Source of the DNA: Lachnospiraceae bacterium KM106-2
GTDB lineage: Bacteria > Bacillota > Clostridia > Lachnospirales > Lachnospiraceae
Assembly: GCA_009731425.1 (NCBI GenBank)
Contig: AP018794.1
Span: 186,001-250,000, forward strand
Direction: 5' to 3'
Length of the DNA: 64,000 nucleotides
Shown: positions 8,370 through 18,153 of the stretch, piece by piece
Layout of the letters: the number at the start of each line of letters is the position of its first letter
Position numbering within the stretch: position 1 is the first letter of the stretch
Program-made: the position numbers and the translations under genes
The notes under the pieces: model-generated
Told to the model about the DNA's origin: nothing
The model's database searches: none
Seen by the model: only the letters and a program-made list of their open reading frames with translations

Positions 8370-9410
8370 TTATACTATATACTTAATTTCACAGTTTGGA
8401 AAAGCACTCATTAGGTGACTTTGGAAGAATGCTTTAACAGAATGCATGTCTTCTTTCTTATAAACATACTTTCCATAACCAAACTGTCCATATTTATACT
8501 GGCGTAAGTCTTCTTCCATCGGCAAAGAGGAATCAGGAAAGATAGATTGGATGAGATCTTTGGCTTTTGGAGTAAAACGATGAGTGATCACCTCAAAGAA
8601 TAGTTGATGTGGATAATTTGCAGGAAGTGTTTCTTGTAGGTGAAGAATGAGCTGCTGATATTCGTCTTCCCAGCCATCATATAAGAAGACAGGCGCGATC
8701 AGAAAACCAACGGGATAACCAGCTTTCATCACTTTAGCGGCCGCCTTGATCCGAGAGTCGATATCTGCTGTGAAATGTTCATACTGATCACGAATCCGTT
8801 TGGTATTGATACTGAAACGAATTTCGGTCTTATTGTTATGTTCAAGGGAGAGAAGGGTATCTACGTCACTATACTTTGTAACAAAACGAAAACGTCCAAG
8901 TGGTTCTTTGGCAAAAAAGAGGATGGCTTGTTCCAGTGCATGAGTATAAGGTTCTACACAGACAGGATCGGAAGTAGCGGATCCTTCAAATGAAGTGATC
9001 TGTTCGGGGCGTTCTAACATATATTTTGTGGCTTTCGCAAAGATATCATCTAAATTGACATTTACACGGACAAAGGGTTTATCGCCTAGCTGAGTATGCA
9101 AATAGCAGTACTCACATTGTCCCATACATCCACTTACAAGTGGGAGCATATAATCGGCGCTAGGTTTACATGTCTGAAAGGCCCCGCTTCTCTTCTTGCT
9201 TACAACAAGAGTCTTCTTTCCTTGTTGATAAGTCTCGGCAGCAGTATCCATGGTAATGAGAGGCTTGATCTTATTTGCAGCAGTCTCTACGATTTCGATT
9301 TTGGGATTTGTGGAGAAGGTATTGTAGATTGATTGACCGATCTCATAGTCACGAGTACCTTTTTCAAAAATAATTCGGTTTGGATGAAACAAAATATCAC
9401 AACCTTTCAT
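8370..9410 (-). CDS. splB: Spore photoproduct lyase (radical SAM) SplB
   Basis: Radical SAM enzyme that reverses the spore photoproduct (5-thyminyl-5,6-dihydrothymine) in germinating spores. The 346-residue length is normal. The cluster motif is C95-MGQ-C99-EY-C102. Other landmarks are RFVTKYSDVDTLL, RFSINTKRI, AGYPVGFLIAPVFLYDGW and the C-terminal KYGQFGYGKYVYKKED. At the position of the B. subtilis hydrogen-donor Cys141 this protein has Ala145 (FEGSATSDP), with a cysteine six residues later. SD AAGGAAC. A minus-strand AATACTA (complement of 9425-9431) resembles a forespore sigma -10, but this is weak. It supports an endospore-forming host. Confidence 0.92.
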   Translation of the reverse strand: MKGCDILFHPNRIIFEKGTRDYEIGQSIYNTFSTNPKIEIVETAANKIKPLITMDTAAETYQQGKKTLVVSKKRSGAFQTCKPSADYMLPLVSGCMGQCEYCYLHTQLGDKPFVRVNVNLDDIFAKATKYMLERPEQITSFEGSATSDPVCVEPYTHALEQAILFFAKEPLGRFRFVTKYSDVDTLLSLEHNNKTEIRFSINTKRIRDQYEHFTADIDSRIKAAAKVMKAGYPVGFLIAPVFLYDGWEDEYQQLILHLQETLPANYPHQLFFEVITHRFTPKAKDLIQSIFPDSSLPMEEDLRQYKYGQFGYGKYVYKKEDMHSVKAFFQSHLMSAFPNCEIKYIV

Positions 9411-9498
9411 TTTTTGTTCCTTCTTAGTATTGGATATGTCGTGAAAATATAAAATGGGTATTAATGTAATAAAAGAAAAAAACTACCATATTTTGCTT

Positions 9499-9527
9499 TT
9501 GAAACGCAAAAATCCCTATGATATACT
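9499..9527 (+). promoter_or_regulatory. SigA-type promoter of the chemoreceptor gene
   Basis: TTGAAA (9499-9504), 17-base spacer, TATACT (9522-9527). It lies inside the longest possible open frame and therefore argues for the downstream ATG at 9568. Confidence 0.75.
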
Positions 9528-9567
9528 GAACGAGAAGAGGAATGAGAAAGGAAGATGGGTATTATTT

Positions 9568-11562
9568 ATGAAAACACTTAAGATGAAATTAGTTGTATTA
9601 ATGAGTGTATTAATGTTATGCGGCTGTTTAGGAGTTGGAACAGTAAACTATACAATGACAGTACTTTCAATCGCAAATACACTAAAGAGAGATATGACGG
9701 TAATCGCAGAACAGACAGCAGCTTCTACGGAAAAACTGATTGATGAAAAGCTAGCTGCATTAGAGGGGGTAGCGCAACTAGATAAGATTAAAGATCCGAA
9801 AGTCAGTATGAAGGTGAAAGCCGAGAAGATGACAGAACAGGTAAAACGAATCGGCTGTCTTCGTATGAACTATATTAATACAGCTGGAGATTTATATAAC
9901 AACGAGGGAACTACATATAATGTTAGTGACCGAGAATATTTTATCAAGGCAATGGCAGGTGAAAGAAATCTATCGGATCCGACATTAAATAAGATCGATC
10001 AATCACTTGTTGTAATCTATGCAGTTCCGATCAAAGAAGATGATAAAGTGACTGGTGTGTTGACAGCAGCCTATGATGGTTCTGAACTTAGTACCAGTGT
10101 GAATGAGAATAAGGTTGGAAATACCGGAACCACTTTTATTATTAATAAAAACGGTACTATGGTAGCAGATTCTGATATTAATACAGTAAAGGATATGCTG
10201 AATCCACTGGAAGCAGCCAAGAAAGATAGCAAATATAAAAGTTTAGCAACTGCAACACAGCTTATGATGAATGGAAAAAGTGGGATGAAGAATTATGAAT
10301 TTGCAGGTCAGGAAAAAACTTGTGGATTTGCACCGATTTCCGGCTATGATCTATATTTAGGTGTAGCAATTGATAAGAGTGAAGTGTATCATGATCTTGA
10401 TCGATTGTTCTTTATTATGCTTGGGATCGTAGTTATTGTGCTAGGAGTTAGTATCATACTTGGTTATTTTGTAGCAAAGAGAATTGCGGATAGTGTGAAA
10501 ATGACCAATGATCATCTTGCAAACATCGCAAAAGGTGATCTTACAGGAAGTCTAGATATCAAACATTATAAAAGAAAAGATGAAATTGGTACAATGACAA
10601 AATCTCTAGATTCAATGCAGTCTTCGATCAAGGGGATGGTAAGTACGATTAAAGATAATTCACTTCAGTTGTCTGATAAGTCCTATGAGTTAAAAGATAA
10701 CTCGGAAGAGATTACGAAATTATCACAGACGATCAATAATGCAATTTCTGATATTGCAGAGGGAACCAGCTATCAAGCAGGAGAGCTTGTAAATATTAAT
10801 AATAATTTGGTTGCATTTAATGATAAACTTCAATTAATGGGTGAACAGATCGAACATGTAAATGAAAGCTCTAAAAATATTGATTCTATGGCGGCTAAGA
10901 GTTCCGAAGAGATGAACGAGCTAGATGCGTCTATGAATCAGGTGGGTGATAAATTCAATGAATTCAAGAAAAGCATCCAAGCTCTTGGAGCGAATATTCA
11001 AGAAATCAATAATATTACCAATATGATCACGGATGTTGCAAATCAGACAAATTTATTAGCTTTAAATGCTTCTATTGAAGCAGCAAGAGCTGGTGAAGCA
11101 GGTAAGGGATTTGCAGTAGTTGCAGAAGAGATTAGTAATCTTGCAGAACAATCAAGAACATCATCTGCAAGCATTACAGCTTTGATCCAAGGAATTTCTA
11201 AGGAGACAAGTAATTTGGTATCAGATGCTTCCGAAGTGGACCAAGAGTTACAAGGTCAGGTAAATGTTATTAAGAGTTCGCTTGCTACGTTCACAAAGAT
11301 CATTGATGAGATCAACAAGATCAATCCACAGATTCAAATTGTAAAAGAGTCAGCTTCTACGATTGAAGAGAATAAGAATGAAATTGTAAGTAAGGTTGAT
11401 GAGTTATCTTCTGTTTCAGAAGAAATCAGCGCTTCGGCGGAAGAAATCAGTGCTTCTACGGAAGAAATGAATTCTTCTATTGTAAATGTTGCAGATTCAG
11501 CTAAAATGTTAAGCGGAATGACAGAAGAAATGATTGGACAAGTAAATAACTTTAAAATATAA
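9568..11562 (+). CDS. Methyl-accepting chemotaxis protein (dCache-type)
   Basis: 664 residues. Membrane segment 1 is near residues 7-29; a periplasm-equivalent Cache sensor follows ([24 protein letters not shown], then [11 protein letters not shown]); membrane segment 2 is near 280-305 ([21 protein letters not shown]). A HAMP linker leads into a long coiled-coil signalling domain whose tip contains [21 protein letters not shown]. The C-terminal helix has the repeat [17 protein letters not shown], a likely methylation helix. The start is set at 9568 by the promoter position. The ligand is unknown. The gene is monocistronic, with a terminator immediately behind. Confidence 0.93.
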   Translation: MKTLKMKLVVLMSVLMLCGCLGVGTVNYTMTVLSIANTLKRDMTVIAEQTAASTEKLIDEKLAALEGVAQLDKIKDPKVSMKVKAEKMTEQVKRIGCLRMNYINTAGDLYNNEGTTYNVSDREYFIKAMAGERNLSDPTLNKIDQSLVVIYAVPIKEDDKVTGVLTAAYDGSELSTSVNENKVGNTGTTFIINKNGTMVADSDINTVKDMLNPLEAAKKDSKYKSLATATQLMMNGKSGMKNYEFAGQEKTCGFAPISGYDLYLGVAIDKSEVYHDLDRLFFIMLGIVVIVLGVSIILGYFVAKRIADSVKMTNDHLANIAKGDLTGSLDIKHYKRKDEIGTMTKSLDSMQSSIKGMVSTIKDNSLQLSDKSYELKDNSEEITKLSQTINNAISDIAEGTSYQAGELVNINNNLVAFNDKLQLMGEQIEHVNESSKNIDSMAAKSSEEMNELDASMNQVGDKFNEFKKSIQALGANIQEINNITNMITDVANQTNLLALNASIEAARAGEAGKGFAVVAEEISNLAEQSRTSSASITALIQGISKETSNLVSDASEVDQELQGQVNVIKSSLATFTKIIDEINKINPQIQIVKESASTIEENKNEIVSKVDELSSVSEEISASAEEISASTEEMNSSIVNVADSAKMLSGMTEEMIGQVNNFKI

Positions 11563-11570
11563 GATAGAAA

Positions 11571-11602
11571 AAGGGAGTTTCGGACACGAAGCTCCCTTTT
11601 TG
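11571..11602 (+). terminator. Rho-independent terminator after the chemoreceptor
   Basis: AAGGGAG-(wobble)-TTCG / CGAA-G-CTCCCTT followed by TTT. Confidence 0.85.
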
Positions 11603-11650
11603 TAACCTCAATGTAACTACCTAAATGGTATATTAGTAAAAAATAGGTAT

Positions 11651-11663
11651 ATTGAGTCTCAAT
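11651..11663. promoter_or_regulatory. Perfect 13-bp palindrome upstream of the surface fibre operon
   Basis: ATTGAGTCTCAAT, perfectly symmetrical around one base. It lies 7 bases before a TTGACA (11670-11675) and about 60 bases before the adhesin start. It could be a regulator site. No convincing -10 is placed 17 bases after that TTGACA, so promoter and operator assignments are tentative. Confidence 0.35.
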
Positions 11664-11721
11664 CTATTTTTGACAAATATAAAAGGTATTAGGAGACTAC
11701 GTTCATAAGGAAGATGATGAG

Positions 11722-14301
11722 GTGAATGGAATGAGAATTGGTAAGAAAAAACGGGGTACAGCCATAATTTCACTCGTAATGACATTACTAATGTGTATCA
11801 TGCTCATACCGGTAACATGGAATGGCATGTGGAAACATGAAGTTAGGGCAAAGAGCGAAACGAAGGCAGCAGCTACAGAAGCGAAGGAACCAGCATATAT
11901 CAATGCCGATTTCTTTAATTACGATAAAACGGAGTTGAATAAAGCAAATAGTGATTTGAAAGTTAAAAGTGGGGATAAGGAGAATTTATTATTCGGTAAC
12001 GAAGGAAAGGCATATTACAATAAGTATGTTGATCAAGCACATGATCACTCAGCAGTTTTAGGGATTGCAAATGACACCATAGGGGCACTTCAGCCTCAAT
12101 TTAATCATAGCACAGTACAGTTATTCCCAAATAGTGATGGCGAAATTGCAAAGAATAAATATCATGTTAATAGATATTTTGATAAGGAAAAATGGGAATG
12201 GGTAAAAGCTCATGATGAGTATAAGTCAGTTATGACAGCAGATAGGGGTTATATGTTCCCATTAAGGCCAACAACTGAGAATGGTGTAACTTACTATCAG
12301 TTTAATAGTAGTTCGGATGCTGTGAAACTGAATAATTATGTAAATAGCAATGGAAGTAAGAAATTAAATTTAACAAATTCATCGGATGGAAACTTTTATC
12401 CTTACTATTATAATGGTCATAAGGAAACAGAAGATAAATATTACTTTGGAACAAGATTTTATACTGATTTTACAATGCCATATGATGGTATGATCAATGG
12501 AAAACCGGTAACATTCTCATTCAGTGGTGATGATGATGTATGGGTATATATTGATGGTAAATTAGCTTTAGATATTGGTGGTGTTCATGGTACCTGCAAT
12601 GGTAATATCAACTTCGCGACTGGACTCATCACGGTTGAAAAGGTTCGTTATAATGCAAAGGGAACTGCGTTAAATGATATTCCTATGTATTGGAATTTAT
12701 ATGGTTCTGATAATTTAGTAAATGGAAAGATAGATGGACATACGGTGCAAAAATCACTTGGAGTAAAGCGTTCCAACTATGATTCCCATTCCTTTAAGAT
12801 GTTTTATTTCGAACGTGGAGCTAATATTTCAAACTGCAAATTAAGAATGAACTTCTGTGTTTTAGACAAACATAAGGTATCTGTGCAGAAAATAGTTCAC
12901 AACAAGGATAATGATAAAACAAAATATGAATTTAAGTTAACATACACAAAGAATAATAAATCGTATACAGAGACAAAAACAGTAGAAGGTCAGAATGTGG
13001 TTACTTTTGATGCAGAACTGGTACAAGGAGAAAAGTATAAAGTAGAAGAGATTTCAACTGGTCCATATACAACGACTTACAAAGCGGGAAACAAAGAAGG
13101 AAAAGGTAAGGTTACCCCAGAAATGACAATTAGTAATGAAAACTATGTCGTATTTGAGAATAGTTACATACCAGATGAGACTGTAAAAGTGAAAAAGACG
13201 ACAGAAAATTCAGTCTCGTCTAAAGAATACACATTTAAACTCTATGTGGCAGAAAAGAATGCTGATTACTCGAAGACACCAGCAGATACCATAACGGTAA
13301 AATCGGGTGAGGAAAAGGCATTTACTACGAAAGTACCATATGGTTATAAATATAAAGTAGTAGAAGTGATTCCATCAGCAGATGCTGATTGCACTACTAC
13401 CAATAAAGTTGATGCAAGCAAAGAAAAACAAGGAAAGACAACCGAGGATGTTGTGGCAGATGGTAAGGATTCGAAAGTAGAATTTAAGAATACGTATTCA
13501 GATCGTTCCTTAACATTAAAGAAGACAGTTAGCGGAAGTGCAAAGGAGAATGAAGATTATCACTTCGTTGTGAAGTTATATAACGGAGATGGTACCGTAT
13601 ATCAAGGAAAGTATAAGTTGAATAATAGTGCAGAGAAAGCCTATGACAGTGATGGAATTAAAATCACATTAAAAGCAAATGGAACTGCATCCATAACTAG
13701 ATTACCATATGGAATTAAGTATAGCGTAGATGAAGAATATACGGATGGTTATAAAAAGGTAGATAAAACAATTACGGTCAATGGTACACCTAAGAAACTT
13801 GGTGAAAAGTATGCCATCGACGAAAAGAGAACTGCAGCTGACGTTGTAGTGAACAATGACTTTGAGATTGTCCATGATGGACAGATAACAGTAAATAAGT
13901 ATTTAGTAGCAAATGCTAAGTCCAATACGCCAATCGCTGATTCTTTATATGATAATACCTTTATTTTTAAACTAGAGAACATTGATGAAAAGAGTCCAGG
14001 ATATAAAATGGTAAGCTATGGAAGCATTCATTTAGCAAAAGGAAGTAAGGAAGGAACCTTTACATTTGGAAGACTTCCAGTGGGTACTTATCGAATCACA
14101 GAACTTGATCATGAGAGGTATACGCCAGTTGATGGTACCACAAGAACGGTTACTCTAATGAAAGATCATATGAAGGATAGTGTAACATTCAAAAATTATC
14201 GTTTAGATAAAGGTTATTATACAGATACTGCAGCTGCTGTTAATACAGGAAAGGTATCAGGTTTAGAAGTTACATACGATGAAAAGACGGTATTGAAATA
14301 G
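11722..14301 (+). CDS. Fibro-slime / SpaA-like surface adhesin or pilin
   Basis: 859 residues. Signal peptide: basic KKKRGT, then a hydrophobic core near 15-35. A fibro-slime (PA14-like) domain lies near 190-390, with FSFSGDDDVWVYIDGKLA and DIGGVHG. Then come about four Cna-B/SpaA-type repeats, opening with lysine strands VSVQKIVH, VKVKKTTEN, LTLKKTVSG and ITVNKYLV, each with a Tyr-x-(V/I)-x-Glu strand (YKVEEI, YKVVEV, YSVDEE, YRITEL); these are the features expected of intramolecular isopeptide bonds. There is no C-terminal LPXTG signal, so it must be held by partners or by an unusual anchor. It starts at GTG 11722 or ATG 11731 and is first in a three-gene operon. Confidence 0.85.
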   Translation: MNGMRIGKKKRGTAIISLVMTLLMCIMLIPVTWNGMWKHEVRAKSETKAAATEAKEPAYINADFFNYDKTELNKANSDLKVKSGDKENLLFGNEGKAYYNKYVDQAHDHSAVLGIANDTIGALQPQFNHSTVQLFPNSDGEIAKNKYHVNRYFDKEKWEWVKAHDEYKSVMTADRGYMFPLRPTTENGVTYYQFNSSSDAVKLNNYVNSNGSKKLNLTNSSDGNFYPYYYNGHKETEDKYYFGTRFYTDFTMPYDGMINGKPVTFSFSGDDDVWVYIDGKLALDIGGVHGTCNGNINFATGLITVEKVRYNAKGTALNDIPMYWNLYGSDNLVNGKIDGHTVQKSLGVKRSNYDSHSFKMFYFERGANISNCKLRMNFCVLDKHKVSVQKIVHNKDNDKTKYEFKLTYTKNNKSYTETKTVEGQNVVTFDAELVQGEKYKVEEISTGPYTTTYKAGNKEGKGKVTPEMTISNENYVVFENSYIPDETVKVKKTTENSVSSKEYTFKLYVAEKNADYSKTPADTITVKSGEEKAFTTKVPYGYKYKVVEVIPSADADCTTTNKVDASKEKQGKTTEDVVADGKDSKVEFKNTYSDRSLTLKKTVSGSAKENEDYHFVVKLYNGDGTVYQGKYKLNNSAEKAYDSDGIKITLKANGTASITRLPYGIKYSVDEEYTDGYKKVDKTITVNGTPKKLGEKYAIDEKRTAADVVVNNDFEIVHDGQITVNKYLVANAKSNTPIADSLYDNTFIFKLENIDEKSPGYKMVSYGSIHLAKGSKEGTFTFGRLPVGTYRITELDHERYTPVDGTTRTVTLMKDHMKDSVTFKNYRLDKGYYTDTAAAVNTGKVSGLEVTYDEKTVLK

Positions 14302-14316
14302 GAGAGGAGGTCTAGT

Positions 14317-14817
14317 ATGAAACGTGGAAGAGTGTTTATGATCGCCAGTCTCATTTTAGTATTAGTATTATGTACTGGTGTCGGAACATTAGCATATTTT
14401 ACAGATCAGAAGAATGTAACCAATGATGCCAAATTTGGTAAGTTAGATGTAAAGACAAAAGAAAAAGTTGTAAAGAAAGGAAAAGAGGATGTTGGATTTA
14501 CCGTAGAAAGCGATTCGGTTAAGTGCTGGGTAAGATTGTTTGTCGGTATTCCAAAGGCAAGTGGTAATCAAATTATCACGATCGATCCTGAAGACCCAAC
14601 CGTGAATTCGAAGTGGAAAAAGGATGGAGAATATTACTATTATAAAGAGCCTGTAAATCCAGGAGAATCAAAGATTTTATTTAAGTCGATCAAATGTACT
14701 TCAGATTTAGATAAGGATCAGCAATATAGTAATTTTGATATTATTGTCTATGCAGAAGCTATTCAATATGACAATACAGTAGATGATCCAGTAGAAGCAT
14801 TCAAACTATTAAAATAA
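14317..14817 (+). CDS. SipW-type signal peptide protein, TasA/camelysin-like fibre subunit candidate
   Basis: 166 residues. The N-terminus is an unusual signal peptide of the SipW-cognate class: basic start, hydrophobic run, then GTLAYFTDQKNVTN, where the A-Y-F-T-D segment is diagnostic. The mature part is a small beta-rich domain (VKCWVRLFVGIP, YYYKEPVNPGESKILFKSI) like TasA/CalY fibre proteins. It sits 15 bases after the adhesin with a strong SD (GAGAGGAGG). A dedicated SipW peptidase gene is not in the window. Fibre formation is inferred. Confidence 0.8.
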   Translation: MKRGRVFMIASLILVLVLCTGVGTLAYFTDQKNVTNDAKFGKLDVKTKEKVVKKGKEDVGFTVESDSVKCWVRLFVGIPKASGNQIITIDPEDPTVNSKWKKDGEYYYYKEPVNPGESKILFKSIKCTSDLDKDQQYSNFDIIVYAEAIQYDNTVDDPVEAFKLLK

Positions 14818-14838
14818 GAATAAGAAAGGAATCATGCT

Positions 14839-15711
14839 ATGAGTAGAAAGATTTTAAAGGAACTATTGTTTTGTATGATGGCTTTCATATTCGGAACAGT
14901 TTCTTTCATGACTGCATCTGCTGCAGATAATGATAGTATATCATTATCAGACTTAAAACAAATTGTAATTTTGAATGATAATGATCTGTTCAATAATATG
15001 AAAGAATTAGTACCTGGTGATAAGGTGTCAAATGATGTAACGATTACAAACAATAGCAATCAAGAAGTAACATTTTATATGTATGCAGAGGTAAAGGACA
15101 GCCACAAGAATATTGTGCTGGCAAATAAGAAGTACAATAACAGTCTACTAAGTCTATTACAGTTACAATTATCTTTATCTGGTAATGTATTTTATAATGG
15201 TCCGGTTTCAGGGAATCCAGCGGATGCCAGAAGTGGACAAATTATATCTGGTAGCTTAGTATTAGATAAATCAAAATCATTATATGGAATTACATTATGT
15301 AAGTTGGCTGCTAAGTCAAGTACAACATTAAAGATTGACTTGGCTGCACCTGGACCAGAATTAGGAAATGACTATCAGGATACTTTTACAGCTGTTGACT
15401 GGGTATTTACTTGCTCTGGAGTGGATCAGCCAGATCAGGTGGATGTAAAGCCAAATGATGATAATCCTAAGACGACGGCTTCTCCATCGCCTTCACCAGA
15501 AAAGAAGAATGGAGATACAACAGATAATAATGACAACAATACAACAAATACAACGGATACTACAAGTACGAATCAAACAACGTCAACAAGTTCATTGCCT
15601 AAGACGGGATCCGTAATATCCTATTTAGGTGAAGCTGTTATCATTATGGCTATTTTAGTGATCGGCTTATGTGTGATCGACTTTAGAAGAAAACATAAAT
15701 TAACGAAGTAA
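14839..15711 (+). CDS. LPKTG-anchored cell wall protein, probable fibre anchor
   Basis: 290 residues. Signal peptide to about residue 30 (TASAADN). The extracellular domain has LVPGDKVSNDVTITNNS near 58 and a beta-sandwich like that of TasA-family partners. A Ser/Thr/Pro/Asn-rich spacer (about 205-255) leads to the sorting signal SLPKTG, a hydrophobic stretch and the basic tail RRKHK. It would be linked to peptidoglycan by a sortase not present here. It follows the fibre subunit by 21 bases, and a terminator comes next. Being the only gene of the three with a sorting signal, it probably tethers the other two (inference). Confidence 0.88.
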   Translation: MSRKILKELLFCMMAFIFGTVSFMTASAADNDSISLSDLKQIVILNDNDLFNNMKELVPGDKVSNDVTITNNSNQEVTFYMYAEVKDSHKNIVLANKKYNNSLLSLLQLQLSLSGNVFYNGPVSGNPADARSGQIISGSLVLDKSKSLYGITLCKLAAKSSTTLKIDLAAPGPELGNDYQDTFTAVDWVFTCSGVDQPDQVDVKPNDDNPKTTASPSPSPEKKNGDTTDNNDNNTTNTTDTTSTNQTTSTSSLPKTGSVISYLGEAVIIMAILVIGLCVIDFRRKHKLTK

Positions 15712-15717
15712 TAAGGG

Positions 15718-15751
15718 AGCAGAGCTGTCCGAGATGATGGCTCTGCTTCTT
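15718..15751 (+). terminator. Rho-independent terminator of the surface fibre operon
   Basis: AGCAGAGC / GCTCTGCT stem with a 14-base loop, then TCTTTAATT. Confidence 0.7.
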
Positions 15752-15824
15752 TAATTCATAGGAAATTTCTCATCTAATTATAAATGAGATAAGAAATTCT
15801 AACATATGAAAACGTAACTTCAAA

Positions 15825-15853
15825 TTGAAGTGGAAACTATTCTATGCTATACT
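15825..15853 (+). promoter_or_regulatory. Promoter of the pyrimidine operon
   Basis: TTGAAG, 17-base spacer, TATACT. Transcription would start near 15860, leaving about 50 bases of leader, too short for a PyrR-type antiterminator/terminator pair. No such structure is visible. Confidence 0.7.
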
Positions 15854-15911
15854 ATATAAGATTAAGGACTAATTCCAAATCATAAGTACAAACGGGAAAG
15901 GATGTTAGCAG

Positions 15912-17189
15912 TTGAAATTATTGATTAAAAACGGACACGTCCTAAATCCGGCGACGAATTTAGACCGGGTTATGGATATCTTAATTGAAGATGGCAAGGT
16001 GAAAACCTTGAAGCAATCAATAACGAATGAAGAGTGTGATCGTGTTATTGATGCAAATGGCTTATATGTAATGCCAGGTTTTATTGATTTGCACGTGCAT
16101 TTACGAGAACCAGGGTTTGAATATAAGGAAACAATTGAATCTGGTGCCAAAGCAGCTGCTACAGGCGGTTTTACATCTATTTGTCCTATGCCAAATACAA
16201 AACCTTCGACGGATTGTCGTGAAATGGTGGAATTGGTAATGGATAAGGCAAACAAAGAATCAGTCGTTCATATTCTTCCGATTGGAGCTATTACAACCAA
16301 TCAAGAAGGAAGTCAATTATCTGACTTTAAAGGTATGAAAGAAGCTGGAATTGTTGCCCTTAGCGAAGATGGAAAATCTGTCATGGATGCAGCTTTATTT
16401 ATGCGTGGAATGCAGGCTGCTAAGAAGTTAAATCTTCCGATCTTTTCTCATTGTGAAGATAAAAGCTTGGTTGGCAAGGGTGTTATGAATGCAGGTAAGA
16501 AAGCAAAAGAGTTTGGCTTAGAAGGTATCTGCAATGCAGTAGAAGATGTCATTGTTGCTAGAGATATTTTGATTGCAAAAGAACCCGGATGTACCTTACA
16601 TCTTTGTCATTGCTCAACGAAAGATTCTGTTACCCTTGTAAAGATGGCAAAAGAGATGGGACTCTCTGTAACAGCTGAGGTTTGTCCACATCACTTCTCT
16701 ATGTCAGAAGATGATATTACAGAAGATCATGGTCGTTTTAAAATGAATCCGCCACTTCGAAAAAAAGAAGATGTAGAAGCGTTAAAGAAGGGGCTTCGTG
16801 ATGGAATCATGGATGTGATCGCAACAGATCATGCACCCCATGGGCAGGAAGAAAAGAATCAGTCTATGGCGAAAGCACCATTTGGAATAGTAGGTCTTGA
16901 GACCGCATTTGCTCTTACAATGACAGAACTTGTGAAAAAAGGATATCTAACACCGATGCAGATGGTTGAAAAATTAAGCTATAATCCGGCTAAGGTATTA
17001 GGTATTGATAAGGGAAATATAGATGAGGGAAAAGTTGCAGATATTGTGATAGCAGACTTTGACCGTGAATATCAAATTGATGCAAAGAAATTTGCTTCGA
17101 AGGGTAAGAATACGCCGTTTGATGGAAAGATGGTTACAGGTCAGGTTGTTACGACCATCGTATCAGGTGAAGTGGTTTATGAAAATTAG
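15912..17189 (+). CDS. pyrC: Dihydroorotase PyrC
   Basis: Zinc amidohydrolase that cyclises carbamoyl-aspartate to dihydroorotate. The 425-residue product is the usual length of the type I bacterial enzyme. The metal motif DLHVHLREPGFEYKE is near residue 58, followed by GGFTSICPMPNTKP; later metal-site residues are in IFSHCED, LHLCHCST and DVIATDHAPH. The start is TTG at 15912, supported by GGGAAAGGA upstream and by the N-terminus MKLLIKNGHVLNP. First gene of the pyr operon. Confidence 0.95.
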   Translation: MKLLIKNGHVLNPATNLDRVMDILIEDGKVKTLKQSITNEECDRVIDANGLYVMPGFIDLHVHLREPGFEYKETIESGAKAAATGGFTSICPMPNTKPSTDCREMVELVMDKANKESVVHILPIGAITTNQEGSQLSDFKGMKEAGIVALSEDGKSVMDAALFMRGMQAAKKLNLPIFSHCEDKSLVGKGVMNAGKKAKEFGLEGICNAVEDVIVARDILIAKEPGCTLHLCHCSTKDSVTLVKMAKEMGLSVTAEVCPHHFSMSEDDITEDHGRFKMNPPLRKKEDVEALKKGLRDGIMDVIATDHAPHGQEEKNQSMAKAPFGIVGLETAFALTMTELVKKGYLTPMQMVEKLSYNPAKVLGIDKGNIDEGKVADIVIADFDREYQIDAKKFASKGKNTPFDGKMVTGQVVTTIVSGEVVYEN

Positions 17190-17217
17190 GTAAGCATAGA
17201 AAGGACGAATATCTCGT

Positions 17218-18141
17218 ATGATTAATAAATTAGTTAAGAAGATTGAACAAAATAAGGCACCGATTGTTGTTGGTTTAGACCCTATGTTAGCTTATGTCCC
17301 AGACTATATAAAAAGAGCGGCATTTGAAGAAAAAGGTGAAACCCTTGAAGGTGCAGCAGAAGCAATCTGGCAATTTAATAAAGGTATTATTGATGCAACT
17401 CATGATTTAATTCCAGCAGTAAAACCACAAATTGCGATGTATGAGCAATTTGGAATTGAAGGAATGATCGCATTTAAGAAAACAGTTGATTACTGTAAGG
17501 AGAAAGACTTAGTTATCATCGGTGATATCAAACGTGGTGATATTGGTTCTACCTCCAAAGCATACGCGGTAGGTCATTTAGGAAAAGTACAGGTTGGTTC
17601 TAAGTCCTATTACGGGTTTGATGAAGATTTTGTAACAGTAAACCCTTATCTTGGATCAGATGGAATTAAGCCATTTATGGAAGTGTGTGAGGAAGAGAAG
17701 AAGGGAATCTTTGTTCTTGTAAAGACATCAAATCCTTCCAGCGGAGAATTTCAAGATCAATTGATCGATGGAAAACCATTATACGAGATGGTAGGAAGAA
17801 AAGTAGCGGAATGGGGCGAGAGCCTTATGGGTGATTCCTATAGTTATATTGGAGCTGTAGTCGGCGCTACTTATCCAGAGATGGGAAAGGTATTACGAAA
17901 AGTAATGCCTAAGAGCTATATTCTCGTTCCTGGTTATGGTGCACAAGGAGGAAAGGCAGCAGATTTAGTGCCATATTTTAATTCAGACGGATTAGGTGCT
18001 ATTATTAATTCCTCAAGAGGAATTATTGCAGCATATAAGCAGGAGAAATATGCTAAGTTTGGAGAGACGGCTTATGCAGATGCTTCTAGACAGGCAGTAA
18101 TTGATATGAGAGAAGATATTCTGGGTGCTCTTGCTAAATAA
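17218..18141 (+). CDS. pyrF: Orotidine-5'-phosphate decarboxylase PyrF (type 2, long form)
   Basis: Decarboxylates OMP to UMP, the last step of UMP synthesis. At 307 residues it is the long type 2 form. Substrate and catalytic motifs are VVGLDPML near residue 18, the catalytic DIKRGDIGSTSKAYA near 102, KTSNPSSGEFQ, and the phosphate loop VPGYGAQGG. It is 28 bases after pyrC. Confidence 0.95.
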   Translation: MINKLVKKIEQNKAPIVVGLDPMLAYVPDYIKRAAFEEKGETLEGAAEAIWQFNKGIIDATHDLIPAVKPQIAMYEQFGIEGMIAFKKTVDYCKEKDLVIIGDIKRGDIGSTSKAYAVGHLGKVQVGSKSYYGFDEDFVTVNPYLGSDGIKPFMEVCEEEKKGIFVLVKTSNPSSGEFQDQLIDGKPLYEMVGRKVAEWGESLMGDSYSYIGAVVGATYPEMGKVLRKVMPKSYILVPGYGAQGGKAADLVPYFNSDGLGAIINSSRGIIAAYKQEKYAKFGETAYADASRQAVIDMREDILGALAK

Positions 18142-18153
18142 GGAGATGATTAA

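Noticed and set aside
15751-15912. PyrR-type attenuator ahead of pyrC
   Set aside because: The leader after the promoter is only about 50 bases and has no terminator/antiterminator pair.
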